DNA from: Streptoverticillium olivoreticuli subsp. olivoreticuli
Lineage (GTDB): Bacteria > Actinomycetota > Actinomycetes > Streptomycetales > Streptomycetaceae
Assembly (NCBI RefSeq): GCF_003391135.1
Contig: NZ_CP031455.1
Coordinates: 4,557,001-4,621,000, forward strand
DNA length: 64,000 nucleotides
Direction of reading: 5' to 3'
Positions 43,941 to 53,300 of this stretch are shown here, in pieces. A model generated the notes under the pieces. That model made no database searches. It worked only from the letters and a program-made list of their open reading frames with translations, and was not told the origin of the DNA. How positions within the stretch are numbered: position 1 is the stretch's first letter; every line of letters begins with the position of its first letter. Both the position numbers and the translations under genes were made by a program.

Positions 43941-44605
43941 TTCGGGGTGACCACCTTGTAGTTCGCGGGCACCTGCGCGTCCGGACGGCGCAGGTAGAGC
44001 GGCTGGTCCGGCAGGAACTCCCCGCCCGTCCGCAGCTTCTCCACCGCCAGCGACGCCAGCGCGCCCGCCGACTGGTGCTCGGGCATGTCGGTCCGTACGT
44101 CCGTGAACGCGTCCGGGTAGAGCACTCCGCCCGCGCCGACGACGGTCAGCCCGGCGAGCGGCTCGGTGAGGTCGGCGGGGCGGTCCACGGCGGGCTCGGT
44201 GACGCGGGTACGGGCGTCGCTGTACCGCGCCCAGTAGACCTCCTTGCGGCGGGCGTCCGTCGCCACGACGAACTCGCCCTCCAGCCCCTGCTGCCCCGCC
44301 GCGTACGCGATCCCGTCGAGCGAGCACAGCCCGTGGACGGGGACGGACAGCGCGGCACCGAAGGTGGCGGCGGTCACGATGCCGACGCGCAGGCCCGTGT
44401 ACGGACCGGGGCCGACGCCGACGACGATGCCGGTCACGTCGGCCAGCACGCGGCCGGCCTCGCCGAGCACCCGGTCGACTGCGGGAAGCAGCAGCTCACC
44501 GTGCCTGCGCGCGTCCACCTGACGCGACTCGGCGATGACTTTGTCGCCGTCGTGGAGGGCGACGGTGACGGCGGGGGTTGCGGTATCAAGAGCGAGCAGC
44601 AGCAC
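43937..44605 (-). CDS. tsaB: tRNA t6A37 synthesis protein TsaB
   Basis: 222-residue TsaB, the TsaD partner and scaffold for t6A synthesis. ASHK-fold N-terminus LLLALDTATPAVTVALHDG, VVGVGPGPYTGLRVGIVTA and GLCSLDGIAYA are diagnostic. First gene of the operon; the divergent secreted protein starts 120 bp away. GTG start at 44605. Confidence 0.94.
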   Translation of the reverse strand: MLLLALDTATPAVTVALHDGDKVIAESRQVDARRHGELLLPAVDRVLGEAGRVLADVTGIVVGVGPGPYTGLRVGIVTAATFGAALSVPVHGLCSLDGIAYAAGQQGLEGEFVVATDARRKEVYWARYSDARTRVTEPAVDRPADLTEPLAGLTVVGAGGVLYPDAFTDVRTDMPEHQSAGALASLAVEKLRTGGEFLPDQPLYLRRPDAQVPANYKVVTPK

Positions 44606-44724
44606 ACTGACAGCCTACGGCGCGCCATGGGGCGGACGGTGCCCGCGCCTGCCCACGCGGAGGGCGCGGCGGGGGCGTACGCGGGTGCTACGGTCAGCCG
44701 CATAGCCGTACGCAGGACGAAAGG

Positions 44725-45315
44725 GTGCTCAGCGTGGCACGCAGCAGCTCGGGAGCCATGGTGGCCGCGCTCACCGTGGTGGCGCTGACCGGGGTCGGGT
44801 TTCTCGCCTATCAGGCGGACGCCGCGCCCGGCCGCCCGCACGCGGCCGCGCACGCCTCCCCGTCCGGCTCGGGCAAGTCCTCGCCCGGCCAGGACTCCGC
44901 GGGCAAGGACAAGCCCGCGCAGGACGCCGCCACGGCCGTCCCCGCGAACTCCGGCACCGGCAAGCGGGTCGTGTACGCGCTCGCGGCCAAGCGGGTGTGG
45001 CTGGTCGGCGCGGGCGGGCAGGCAGGCCGCTCCTTCGAGGTCGCGCCCAGCACGGTGAACCCGCTGCCGGGCGCCTACAAGGTGACCTCGCGGGCGCCCA
45101 CCGGCAGCGGGTCGGACGGCGTCCCCATCGAGCACATCGTGCGCTTCCACCGCGACGCGGCCGGTGTCGTCTTCGGCTTCAGCGCGGCGGTCGACGGGTC
45201 GTCGCCGAAGCCGTCGGGCACGCAGAAGACGGGTGGCATCCGGGAGCAGCCCGCGGATGGGCGGGCGATGTGGGAGTTCGCGGTGAGCGGGGCGAGTGTG
45301 GTGGTGGTCCCCTAA
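44725..45315 (+). CDS. Exported L,D-transpeptidase-like protein without catalytic motif
   Basis: 196-residue exported protein with one N-terminal signal or anchor helix (AMVAALTVVALTGVGFLAYQ) and a Ser/Gly/Lys linker (about 40-75). The C-terminal domain (KRVVYALAAKRVWLVGAGGQAGRSFEV; NPLPGAYKVTSRAPTGSG) reads like the start of a YkuD L,D-transpeptidase fold. The catalytic His-x-Cys (SHGCxR) motif is missing; no Cys is present at all. It may bind peptidoglycan or a partner rather than cross-link. GTG at 44725 used, with GTG at 44734 equally possible. Confidence 0.7.
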   Translation: MLSVARSSSGAMVAALTVVALTGVGFLAYQADAAPGRPHAAAHASPSGSGKSSPGQDSAGKDKPAQDAATAVPANSGTGKRVVYALAAKRVWLVGAGGQAGRSFEVAPSTVNPLPGAYKVTSRAPTGSGSDGVPIEHIVRFHRDAAGVVFGFSAAVDGSSPKPSGTQKTGGIREQPADGRAMWEFAVSGASVVVVP

Positions 45316-45413
45316 GGGTCCGCCGTTCACCCTGTCGGGTTCCTTTTCCCGGCCCCGCTGCCTCTCATGTGGGGCTCCGCCCCGGACCCCTGAAACGCCG
45401 GACGGGCCGGACG

Positions 45414-45938
45414 CTACAGCGCGCCCAGGTCCACGTTCGCCCAGCGGTCGCCCACGCCCTCGAAGCGGACGCCGCGTACGTCGTCGGCGTGCTCGGAGAG
45501 GTCCGCGTCCGCGCCGACCGCTCGTTCGATCACCACGTGCAGGCGGTCGTCCGAGAGTTCCTCCACCTTGCCGTCGCCCCACTCGACGACAATGACCGAC
45601 TCCGGCAGGGAGACGTCCAGGTCGAGGTCCTCCATCTCGTCCAGGCCGCCGTTCAGGCGGTAGGCGTCGACGTGGACGAGGGCCGGGCCGGAGCCGAGCG
45701 GCGGGTGGACGCGGGCGATCACGAACGTGGGCGAGGTGACCGCGCCGCGCACGTCCAGGCCCTCGCCCAGCCCGCGGGTCAGCGTCGTCTTGCCCGCGCC
45801 CAGCTCACCGGTGAGCAGGACCAGATCGCCGGGCCGCAGCAGCGCGGCCAGCCTGCGGCCCAAGTCCCGCATGTCCTCGGCGGACTTGACGGTGAGGTGG
45901 GCGATGTTGGCAGTGGAGATGTCATGCGGGGCGTTCAT
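45414..45938 (-). CDS. tsaE: tRNA t6A37 synthesis ATPase TsaE
   Basis: 174-residue P-loop ATPase required with TsaB/TsaD for t6A formation. Walker A GELGAGKTTLTRGL (44-57), switch region SPTFVIARVHPP and the Walker B-like VHVDAYRLN are present, as is VEWGDGKVEEL. ATG at 45938 is chosen; upstream in-frame codons overlap the promoter area. Convergent with the L,D-transpeptidase-like gene, separated by about 98 bp of GC-repeat sequence that shares AAACGCCGGACGGGC with 61489-61503. Confidence 0.93.
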   Translation of the reverse strand: MNAPHDISTANIAHLTVKSAEDMRDLGRRLAALLRPGDLVLLTGELGAGKTTLTRGLGEGLDVRGAVTSPTFVIARVHPPLGSGPALVHVDAYRLNGGLDEMEDLDLDVSLPESVIVVEWGDGKVEELSDDRLHVVIERAVGADADLSEHADDVRGVRFEGVGDRWANVDLGAL

Positions 45939-46048
45939 ACCCGTCGATGGTACGGGGCCCGTCGCCGAACGACGCTTCATTCCGACAGGCCGTCGGCAAC
46001 ATGTTGCGCGGGCGGTCTCCGGCGTGGTCACATGGAAGGCAGAGACAC

Positions 46049-46066
46049 GGTTAGGTCTACCTAACC
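46049..46066 (+). promoter_or_regulatory. Probable iron box (DmdR1/IdeR type)
   Basis: GGTTAGGTCTACCTAACC is a perfect 18-bp palindrome with TTAGGT and CTAACCT blocks of the actinobacterial iron-box consensus (about 13 of 19 positions match as I align it). It lies 27 bp upstream of the 59-codon gene start. Confidence 0.65.
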
Positions 46067-46092
46067 TTGCCCAGCTGCCTCAGGAGGCACTC

Positions 46093-46272
46093 ATGACGGC
46101 CCGAGAATCCGCCGCCGAGCCTGCGCCTGCTGCCGACCGCCGCGAGGAGCGGTCCGATGAGCGGCCCCTGTCGATGCGAGATCTGCTGGCGGCGTGCGCG
46201 GCGGCGGACGCGGTGTCCACACCTCCGAAGGCGCCCGAGCCCGAGCAGGACCGGAACCGCCCGGCGGCCTGA
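46093..46272 (+). CDS. Small hypothetical protein (59 aa) behind iron box
   Basis: 59-residue acidic protein starting at ATG 46093 after a strong CAGGAGGCACTC ribosome-binding site. Contains RRDERSDERPLSMRDLLAACAAADA-type sequence (with RREERSDERPLSMRDLL as the exact core) and a Pro/Glu-rich end. No membrane segment. The palindromic iron box immediately upstream suggests expression rises when iron is low. I recognise a conserved small Streptomyces type, but no function. Convergent with the alpha/beta hydrolase gene, 24 bp apart. Confidence 0.72.
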   Translation: MTARESAAEPAPAADRREERSDERPLSMRDLLAACAAADAVSTPPKAPEPEQDRNRPAA

Positions 46273-46296
46273 GCCGGGGCCGGGACAAGCCCCCGT

Positions 46297-47574
46297 TCAG
46301 ACGCGGCGGCGCACAGCCGGGACCTGCTCGCGCGAAGCGCCCGCATCGGCCCCGGCGGCTTCCAGCAGTTCCATCAAGCAGCCGGAAACCACTTCCGGCT
46401 GCTCGAGCATCGCCATGTGCCCGACCCCGGGCAGAAGCACCAGCCGCGCGCCCGGAAGCACCTCCGCGATCGCCTCCGAGTGCGCGCTCGGAATCATCAG
46501 GTCCTTCTCGCCCCCGATGACGACGACAGGGCGGTCGGCGAACGCACAGAGCGCCTGCGCCTTGTCGTGCTCCGCGAAGACCCGGTAGAACTCGGCGACG
46601 ATGTCGACCGGGGTCGCCTCCAGGAGGCGTTCCGCAAAGCGGGTGACGGCCGGGTCCACCTCGCGGGAGCCGAACGAATAGCGCCGGATGAGGCCCGCGA
46701 AGAGGTCGGCGGTGGCCCGCCGGCCGCGCTCCACCAGCTCCGGCTGCGCGGTCATCACCTTGAAGACGCCCGGCAGCACCCGGCGCACCACGCTCATGCC
46801 CGCGGCCGGCAGCCCGTACGTGTTGGCCGCGAGTCCGCCCGAGGACGTGCTGACGAAGGCCGCGCCCACGACGCGCTCGGCGATCAGCCCGGGGTACTGC
46901 GCGGCCAGCGCCATCATCGTCATGCCGCCCATGGAGTGCCCCACGAGCACCAGCGGCCCCTCGGGCGCGGCCGCGTCGATGACCGCCTTGAGGTCGCGGC
47001 CGAGCAGGTCGACGGAGACCGGAACGCTCCCGTCCAGCTGGGAGCGGCCGCGCTCCGAGCGGCCGTGGCTGCGCTGGTCCCAGAAGACCGTGCGCACGGC
47101 TCCGCGCAGGGCGGCCCGCTGGAAGTGCCAGGAGTCCTGGCCGAGGCAGTAGCCATGGCTGAAAATCACCGTGACCGGAGGGGGCGTGCGCCGCCCGAAG
47201 ATCCGCTTCAGCAGCGGCTCCTGCGTATCAGCAGGGGCATCGGCGGAAGCGTCTTCCACCTCGTCGACCTCGTAGTACAGCTCCGTGCCGTCCTCGGCGA
47301 CCGCCCGGCCCGGCCGGCCCCGCAGCGTTCCGTACGGGCCCATCGAGTCCAGTGCGAGCCGCGCCTTGCGGCGCACTCCGCGCCCGACGGTCAGGCGCTC
47401 CACGGCCACCCCGACCGCGGCTCCGGCGGCCACCACACCGATCGCGGCGCCGGCGACACCCGCGCCCCGCCGCCACCCGGCGGCCCCGGCCGCATCGACC
47501 GCGGCGGCACCCAGGCCCGCCACGTCGGCCACTCGGGCCACACCCGTCCCGTCGGTATTCGCGCTGTCGCTCAT
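46297..47574 (-). CDS. Alpha/beta-fold hydrolase
   Basis: 425-residue serine hydrolase. An Ala/Gly-rich N-terminal stretch (about 20-60) could be a membrane helix (GVAGAAIGVVAAGAAVGVAV), followed by the hydrolase core with oxyanion motif FSHGYCLGQDSWHFQ, nucleophile GHSMGGMTMM, the acid region VVIGGEKDLMIP and the C-terminal GVGHMAMLEQP His. Larger than soluble hydrolases because of the anchor segment. Same direction as alr, starting 17 bp after its stop, so co-transcribed; a lipid or ester substrate is likely but unknown. Confidence 0.88.
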   Translation of the reverse strand: MSDSANTDGTGVARVADVAGLGAAAVDAAGAAGWRRGAGVAGAAIGVVAAGAAVGVAVERLTVGRGVRRKARLALDSMGPYGTLRGRPGRAVAEDGTELYYEVDEVEDASADAPADTQEPLLKRIFGRRTPPPVTVIFSHGYCLGQDSWHFQRAALRGAVRTVFWDQRSHGRSERGRSQLDGSVPVSVDLLGRDLKAVIDAAAPEGPLVLVGHSMGGMTMMALAAQYPGLIAERVVGAAFVSTSSGGLAANTYGLPAAGMSVVRRVLPGVFKVMTAQPELVERGRRATADLFAGLIRRYSFGSREVDPAVTRFAERLLEATPVDIVAEFYRVFAEHDKAQALCAFADRPVVVIGGEKDLMIPSAHSEAIAEVLPGARLVLLPGVGHMAMLEQPEVVSGCLMELLEAAGADAGASREQVPAVRRRV

Positions 47575-47591
47575 GCCGTGCCCCCCGTGTC

Positions 47592-48809
47592 CTAGCTCTC
47601 CTGCCCGATCACGTCCGTGCTCTCGTTCACGTTCTCGTTCACGTTCTCGTTCACATCGGTGCCCTCGTCCACCGTCTCACCGACGTAGACGCGAGGCACC
47701 CGGCCGGTGATGCGCGTGACGACCTCATAGGCGATGGTCCCGGTCGCCCGCGCCCAGTCCTCCGCGGTCGGCTCGCCCCGGTCGCCCGGTCCGAACAGCA
47801 CCGCCTCGTCGCCCACCCGCGCGCTGTCGCCGCCCAGGTCGACCACGAACTGGTCCATGGCCACCCGGCCCGCGACCGTCCGCCACTTGCCCCCGATCAG
47901 CACGGGCCCGGTCCCGGAGGCGGCCCGCGGGATCCCGTCCGCGTAGCCGACGGGAACGAGGGCGAGAGTAGTGGCACCCGGCGTGACGTAGTGATGCCCG
48001 TATGAGACACCGTGCCCGCCCGGCACGCGCTTGACGGAGGCGAGGGACGCGGACAGCGTCATCACGGGCGTGAGGCCCAGGTCGGCGGGCGTGCCGACCT
48101 CCGGGCTCGGCGAGACACCGTAGATCGCCAGGCCGGTGCGGACGAGATCGAAGTGGCTCTCCGGGAGCGTGAGGGTCGCCGGGGAGTTGGCTATGTGCCG
48201 CACCTCCGGCTCGATGCCCTGCCGCTCGGCATAGCCCACCGCGTCCTTGAAGACCCGCAGCTGCGCCTGGATGGACGGGTGGCCGGGCTCGTCCGCGCAC
48301 GCGAAGTGCGACCACACGCCGGTGACCTTGATCAGGCCCTCGTCCTCCGCGGCGCGGGCGGCGGCGATCAGTTCCGGCCAGTCGTCGGGCTGGCAGCCGC
48401 TGCGCCCGAGGCCGGTGTCGATCTTCAGCTGCACGCGGGCGGTGCGGCCGCACGCGCGGGCCGCGTCGCTCACCTCGCGCACGGCCCACAGGCCGCTCAC
48501 CGACACGTCGATGTCCGCCTCGACGGCCTCCCGCCACGGCCCGCCCGGCGTCCACAGCCAGCACATCAGCCGGCCCCGGTCACCGGCAGCGCGCAGCGCG
48601 AGCGCCTCGTCCGGCGTGGCCGTACCGATCCACGCCGCGCCCGCCTCGCGCGCCGCACGGGCACAGGGGACCGCGCCGTGGCCGTACGCGTTCGCCTTGA
48701 CGACAGCCATCAGCTGCGCCTTGGGCGCACGGGCCCGCAGCGTGCGTATGTTGGCCCGCAGGGCGGCCAGGTCGACCAGGGCACGGGCGCGCATCGGTGT
48801 CTCGTTCAT
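47592..48809 (-). CDS. alr: Alanine racemase
   Basis: 405-residue PLP-dependent alanine racemase that makes D-Ala for peptidoglycan. The PLP lysine is K38 in VVKANAYGHG, and the partner Tyr lies in VSYGHHYVTPG; GVGYADGIPR-like (PVGYADGIPR), AGRVAMDQFVVDLG and CRITGRVPRVYVG-like motifs mark the C-terminal beta domain. The C-terminus adds a Val/Asn/Glu repeat tail (NENVNENVNES) encoded by three 12-bp repeats at 47621-47656. ATG at 48809. Divergent from nnr, 99 bp apart. Confidence 0.95.
   Translation of the reverse strand: MNETPMRARALVDLAALRANIRTLRARAPKAQLMAVVKANAYGHGAVPCARAAREAGAAWIGTATPDEALALRAAGDRGRLMCWLWTPGGPWREAVEADIDVSVSGLWAVREVSDAARACGRTARVQLKIDTGLGRSGCQPDDWPELIAAARAAEDEGLIKVTGVWSHFACADEPGHPSIQAQLRVFKDAVGYAERQGIEPEVRHIANSPATLTLPESHFDLVRTGLAIYGVSPSPEVGTPADLGLTPVMTLSASLASVKRVPGGHGVSYGHHYVTPGATTLALVPVGYADGIPRAASGTGPVLIGGKWRTVAGRVAMDQFVVDLGGDSARVGDEAVLFGPGDRGEPTAEDWARATGTIAYEVVTRITGRVPRVYVGETVDEGTDVNENVNENVNESTDVIGQES
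47621..47656. repeat. Three tandem 12-bp repeats in alr tail
   Basis: TCTCGTTCACGT twice, then TCTCGTTCACAT. In frame within alr, each unit adds about four residues (VNEN). Likely length-variable between strains. Confidence 0.85.
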
Positions 48810-48908
48810 CCCCGTCAGTCTCTCAGGTGTCCGTTTCCGTGCGCCCAGGGTGCCGGATCCGCGGCAATGCGGCGGCGTGCGGAAGGCCCGAAGGCGACAC
48901 TGGGGAGC

Positions 48909-50342
48909 ATGAGGACTGCGTACAGCGTCGAGACCGTACGGGCCGCCGAGCGCGCGCTCATGGCACAGCTCCCCCAGGGCGCCCTGATGCAGCGCGCCGC
49001 CGCCGGGCTCGCGGCCGCCTGCACGGATCTGCTGGGGCGTACGTACGGGTCGCGCGTCGCGCTGCTCGTCGGCAGCGGCGACAACGGCGGGGACGCGCTC
49101 TACGCGGGCGCCCGGCTGGCCCGCCGCGGCGCGGGCGTGACCGCCGTCCTGCTCTCCCCCGAGCGCACGCACGCGGGCGGTCTGGCCGCGCTGCGGGCCG
49201 CGGGCGGACGGATCGCCTCCGCGGAGGCCGCCGACCGGGCCGTGCGCCGTGCCGACCTCGTCATGGACGGGATCGTCGGCATCGGCGGCAAGGGCGGGCT
49301 GCGGCCGGAGGCGGAGTCGCTGATGCGGGCGGCGTACGCCGGGGGCGCGCTGATCGTCTCCGTCGACCTGCCGAGCGGTGTCGACGCGGACACCGGCGAG
49401 GTGCACGGCGCGGCCGTCCACGCGGACGCGACGGTCACCTTCGGCGCGTACAAACCCGGCCTCCTGCTCGACCCCGCCCGTGAGCACGCGGGCGCGCTGC
49501 GGCTGGTCGACATCGGCCTGCGGCTGCCGTCCGCGCCCGACGCCGAGGCGCTCCAGCACGCGGACGTCGCCTGGCTGCTGCCGCGCCCGGAGGCGGAGAG
49601 CGACAAGTACCGGCGCGGTGTCGTCGGCATCGTCGCGGGCTCGGCCCGCTACCCGGGCGCCGCGGTCCTCGCCGTGGCGGGCGCGCTGCACGGCGGCGCG
49701 GGCGCCGTGCGCTACGTCGGCCCCGCGGCGGAGGCGGTGATCGCCCGCTTCCCCGAGACGCTCGTCTCCGCGGGCCCGCCGTCGAAGGCGGGGCGGGTAC
49801 AGGCGTGGGTCGTCGGCCCCGGCCTCGGTGACGGCGCGGAGGCGCGCCAGGCGCTGGAGGACGTCCTGGCCTCGGACGTCCCCGTCCTGATCGACGCGGA
49901 CGGGCTCCGCCTGCTCTCCCCCGAGACCCTGCGCGCCCGCTCCGCCGGGACCGTCCTCACCCCGCACGCCGGCGAGGCCGCCGTCCTCCTCGGCCAGACC
50001 CGCGAACGCGTCGAGTCCGCCCGCCTGGTGTCCGTACGCGCCCTCGCCGAGCGGTACAGCGCGACCGCCCTGCTCAAGGGCTCCACCACGGCCGTCGCCT
50101 CCGGCCACCGCCCGGTCCGCGTCAACCCCACGGGCACCCCGTGGCTCGCGACGGCGGGCAGCGGCGACGTCCTCTCGGGCCTGACGGGCGCCCTCCTGGC
50201 CGCGGGCCTGACGGGCTACGACGCGGCCTCGACAGGCGCCTACCTCCACGGCCTCGCGGCCCGCTCCCTGGGCCGGGCCCCGCTGACGGCATCGGCGGTG
50301 GCGGAGGCGCTGCGGGGGGTCTGGCGGGATGTGGTGGGGTGA
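48909..50342 (+). CDS. nnr: Bifunctional NAD(P)H-hydrate epimerase/dehydratase
   Basis: 477-residue repair enzyme. The N-terminal YjeF_N epimerase domain (1-215: SGDNGGDALYAGARLARRG; SVDLPSGVDADTGEV) interconverts R and S forms of NAD(P)HX. The C-terminal ADP-dependent dehydratase domain (about 220-477: VVGPGLGDG, LLKGSTTAV, ATAGSGDVLSGLTGALLAAG) restores NAD(P)H. Complete and of usual fused length. ATG at 48909. Divergent from alr, as in other Streptomyces. It converges on the NACHT gene. Confidence 0.95.
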   Translation: MRTAYSVETVRAAERALMAQLPQGALMQRAAAGLAAACTDLLGRTYGSRVALLVGSGDNGGDALYAGARLARRGAGVTAVLLSPERTHAGGLAALRAAGGRIASAEAADRAVRRADLVMDGIVGIGGKGGLRPEAESLMRAAYAGGALIVSVDLPSGVDADTGEVHGAAVHADATVTFGAYKPGLLLDPAREHAGALRLVDIGLRLPSAPDAEALQHADVAWLLPRPEAESDKYRRGVVGIVAGSARYPGAAVLAVAGALHGGAGAVRYVGPAAEAVIARFPETLVSAGPPSKAGRVQAWVVGPGLGDGAEARQALEDVLASDVPVLIDADGLRLLSPETLRARSAGTVLTPHAGEAAVLLGQTRERVESARLVSVRALAERYSATALLKGSTTAVASGHRPVRVNPTGTPWLATAGSGDVLSGLTGALLAAGLTGYDAASTGAYLHGLAARSLGRAPLTASAVAEALRGVWRDVVG

Positions 50343-50363
50343 GGTGTTCCGGGCCCGGCGGCA

Positions 50364-53300
50364 CTACGCATGCCGCTGGGCCGCGGACACCGTGAGTTCC
50401 GCTCCGGCCGGGAGGCAGTGCGCGTTGAGGACGGGGCCGCTGTGTTCGACGGAAACGCGGCAGGATTCCAGTCCCGCCAGATGCGCCACGTCCAGGACTT
50501 CCGTCGAGGACCCGCAGTAGAACCAGAGTTCCGTGAGACCGGGAAAAACACGCGCCAGATGAACCAGCCCGGCGAGATGGCGGGGCTCCTCGAGGAACAG
50601 CCGCTCGACCTGCGGCAGTGGCTCGGTGAAGGCCCAGGAGGTCAAGGACTCGTCCGTGACCCTCAGTTCCCGCAGCGCCGGGAGGTCTTCCAGGGCCAGG
50701 CGCCCGCGCGCGGCGGCGTCCATGCCGAAGTACGACACCGAGGTCAGCGCACGGCAGTGGCCCACGTCCCTCAGCCGCAGCTCGGCCGACGGACCCCAGC
50801 CCAGCCGGAGGTACTGGAGGCCCGGCGGCAGGGAGATCGCCGAGCCCGGACCCGGCTCCATCGGGGGCCAGTCGAGGGTGAGCACTTCGAGGCCCGCCAT
50901 GTCCGACACGGCGTCGAGGTCACCGGGGCCGTGGCTCACCGCGAGGTTCAGCGTGTGGAGGGCCTCGCTGTTCACCGTGCGCAGATGGGACCACCCCTGT
51001 GATTCCACGATGCCCAGTGCCAGCAGCGGCGGGCAGGAGCTCAGCGCGCGGAGATCGATGACCTCCGGATTCGAGCGGAACGACAGCGTGTTGAGCACCG
51101 GCGTGCCCAGGTCGGCCAGATCGTCGGCGGTCAGCGCTCCGACGCACCGCACCCACGGCCGTCCGCCGAGCCTCCTGAGCGCGGATATCTGTGCCTTCGA
51201 CTGCACCACGAATTCCAGGTCGTCCATTCCCTCGCCCGCATAGGCGAGTCTGGCTATCACTTCGTCCGCGTAATGCTCGGTGTCGAAGCGGTCCCACGCC
51301 CAGGCGAGCTGGGCGCGCACCCCGAGGTGCCGGTGATCGGCGTATTCGGCCAGCAAGGGAACGGCCCTGACATCCGCCACCGTCGTCGCCGCCACGACGA
51401 CCGCGTGGGCGACCTCGTCCGACTTGTTGCCGAATTTCTGCAACCGCTCGCTGTCCGGCCCGGGAAGCAGGTCGAGAATGACCCGGCCCGCTCTCGCCAG
51501 TACCTTCGCCGATTGCGTGTCGCGCGGCGGGATCAACCGCAGTGCCGCGTCGGCCACCCGTCTGCGCACGGCGGGATCGAGTTCCGTCGCGTGCTCCAGG
51601 CAGGCCGCCGCCAGCAGCCGCAACCGCTGCCGGTGCGGCTCGTCCTTGGACGCCCGGTCCAGCAGCATCCCCAGCAGTTCCGCCCGCCCGCGCGGCGTCG
51701 CGTGGCCGACCGCCATGCGGAGCACGTCCTCCCACTGGTCGTCGTGCGCGTGCTCGACCAAGACGCCCCAGTCCCATTCGTCGACGGCCGCCTGGGCACC
51801 GAGATAGTCCTGGAACGTGCGGTGGATGAAGTCCAGTGTCTCCGTCGTCGGCTTCCGCAACAGGCCGCTGCGCAGCACCAGATGGTGCAGGATGCCCGCC
51901 GCGTCACCGCGCGCGGCGATCGACGGCATGTACGGCAGCGCGCCGTCGATGATCTGCACCGCCTTGTGCCACTCGATCTCGGAGCGGCTGTTGCGGATCA
52001 GCCAGTACGCGATCTTCTGCAACAGCGCCACCTGCTGCGCCTGGTCGAGATCCGGGCCGGGTATCTCGCGTTCGCGGTCCCTGCGCACGAGCAGCAGTTC
52101 CAGCGCGGCGCGGTAGAGCTCCATCCGGCCGTGCGGGAGGTTGCCGCGCCGGGAGCGGTTGAGGGCGCAGATCAGCGCGCACATCAGGGGGTTGGTGGCG
52201 AGGCGGCCGAGGTCCGGTTTGGCCACCACCGCCTTGGCGAGCGCCGCGCGGAAGGTACGGAGCTGCTCGTTCCGGTGCTGGCCCGCCGCCGTGTGCCAGC
52301 GGTCGATGAAGGCGGCGACGTCGGCACGGCTCATCGGCAGCAGCTCCAGCTCCGTGAAACCGGCGTCCGCGAGCCAGCCCTCCCGTACGGCGGAGGGGCG
52401 CGTCGTGATCACATACCGGGCGTCCGGGTAGGCGGCCAGCAGCTCCTTGATCCAGGCGAGGGTGCGGCGGCGGTCGGCCTCGGGGACCTCGTCCACGCCG
52501 TCGATCAGCAACAGGACGCTGCCCTCGGCCAGCCGCCGCGTCACCCAGCCCCGGGCGGCGGGCTGCCCGGCCAGCGGGCGGGCGGCGGTGCGCAGGAACT
52601 CCTCCGGGTCCGGCAGGTTGCCGTGCCTCACGAGCGTGCGCAGCGGGAGCGGTAGGGGCACACAGCCGCGGAAGTGGTCGAGGCCCGGTGGGAGTTCGTC
52701 CGTCGCGGTGATCGTGGTGAGCCATTGCAGCAGCGTCGTCTTGCCGGAGCCGGCGGCGCCGCGCAGGAGGACGCGGCGCTGTCCGGCGAGGGCGGCTTCG
52801 GCGCGGCGGGGAGAGGCCGCCGCGGTGTTCAGCTCCGCGATCCAGTCGGCATCCTTCACCCAGTGCGTGCTCCGCCCCAGTGGGGTGGCGGGCCGCTCCC
52901 CGCCGGTCATTTCCAGGCTCAGATACGCCGCGTCGAGCGGCCACACCTCTCCTTCTGCGTCCGACAGCGTCAACCCGACGATCGTCAACTCACCCGCCCG
53001 CTCCGCGAGATACTCCCGCAGCCGCCGCTCGAACGTCTCCTCCTCCACCTCCAAGGAAGAAGCCAGCGCACGCGACACCGGCTTGTGTCCGTGCTCCGCG
53101 CAGAGGTCCAGGAATTCCGGGTCGGACCAGATGCGGAACATGGGCGTCACCGCCAGTCGCCCGTGCCGCCAGCCGCCCGGGTCCTCGCAGACGACGCCGC
53201 ACAGCAGGCCGCCCACGAAGACGGCCGCGCCGGACATCCCCGCCCACGGCGACCCGCCGTCCGCGAGCGCGGCCGGGGCGCCGTGGTCGCTGTCCAGCAC

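Noticed and set aside
47592..50249. Apparent 885-codon extended alanine racemase
   Set aside because: The extension is antisense to nnr; normal Alr starts at 48809.
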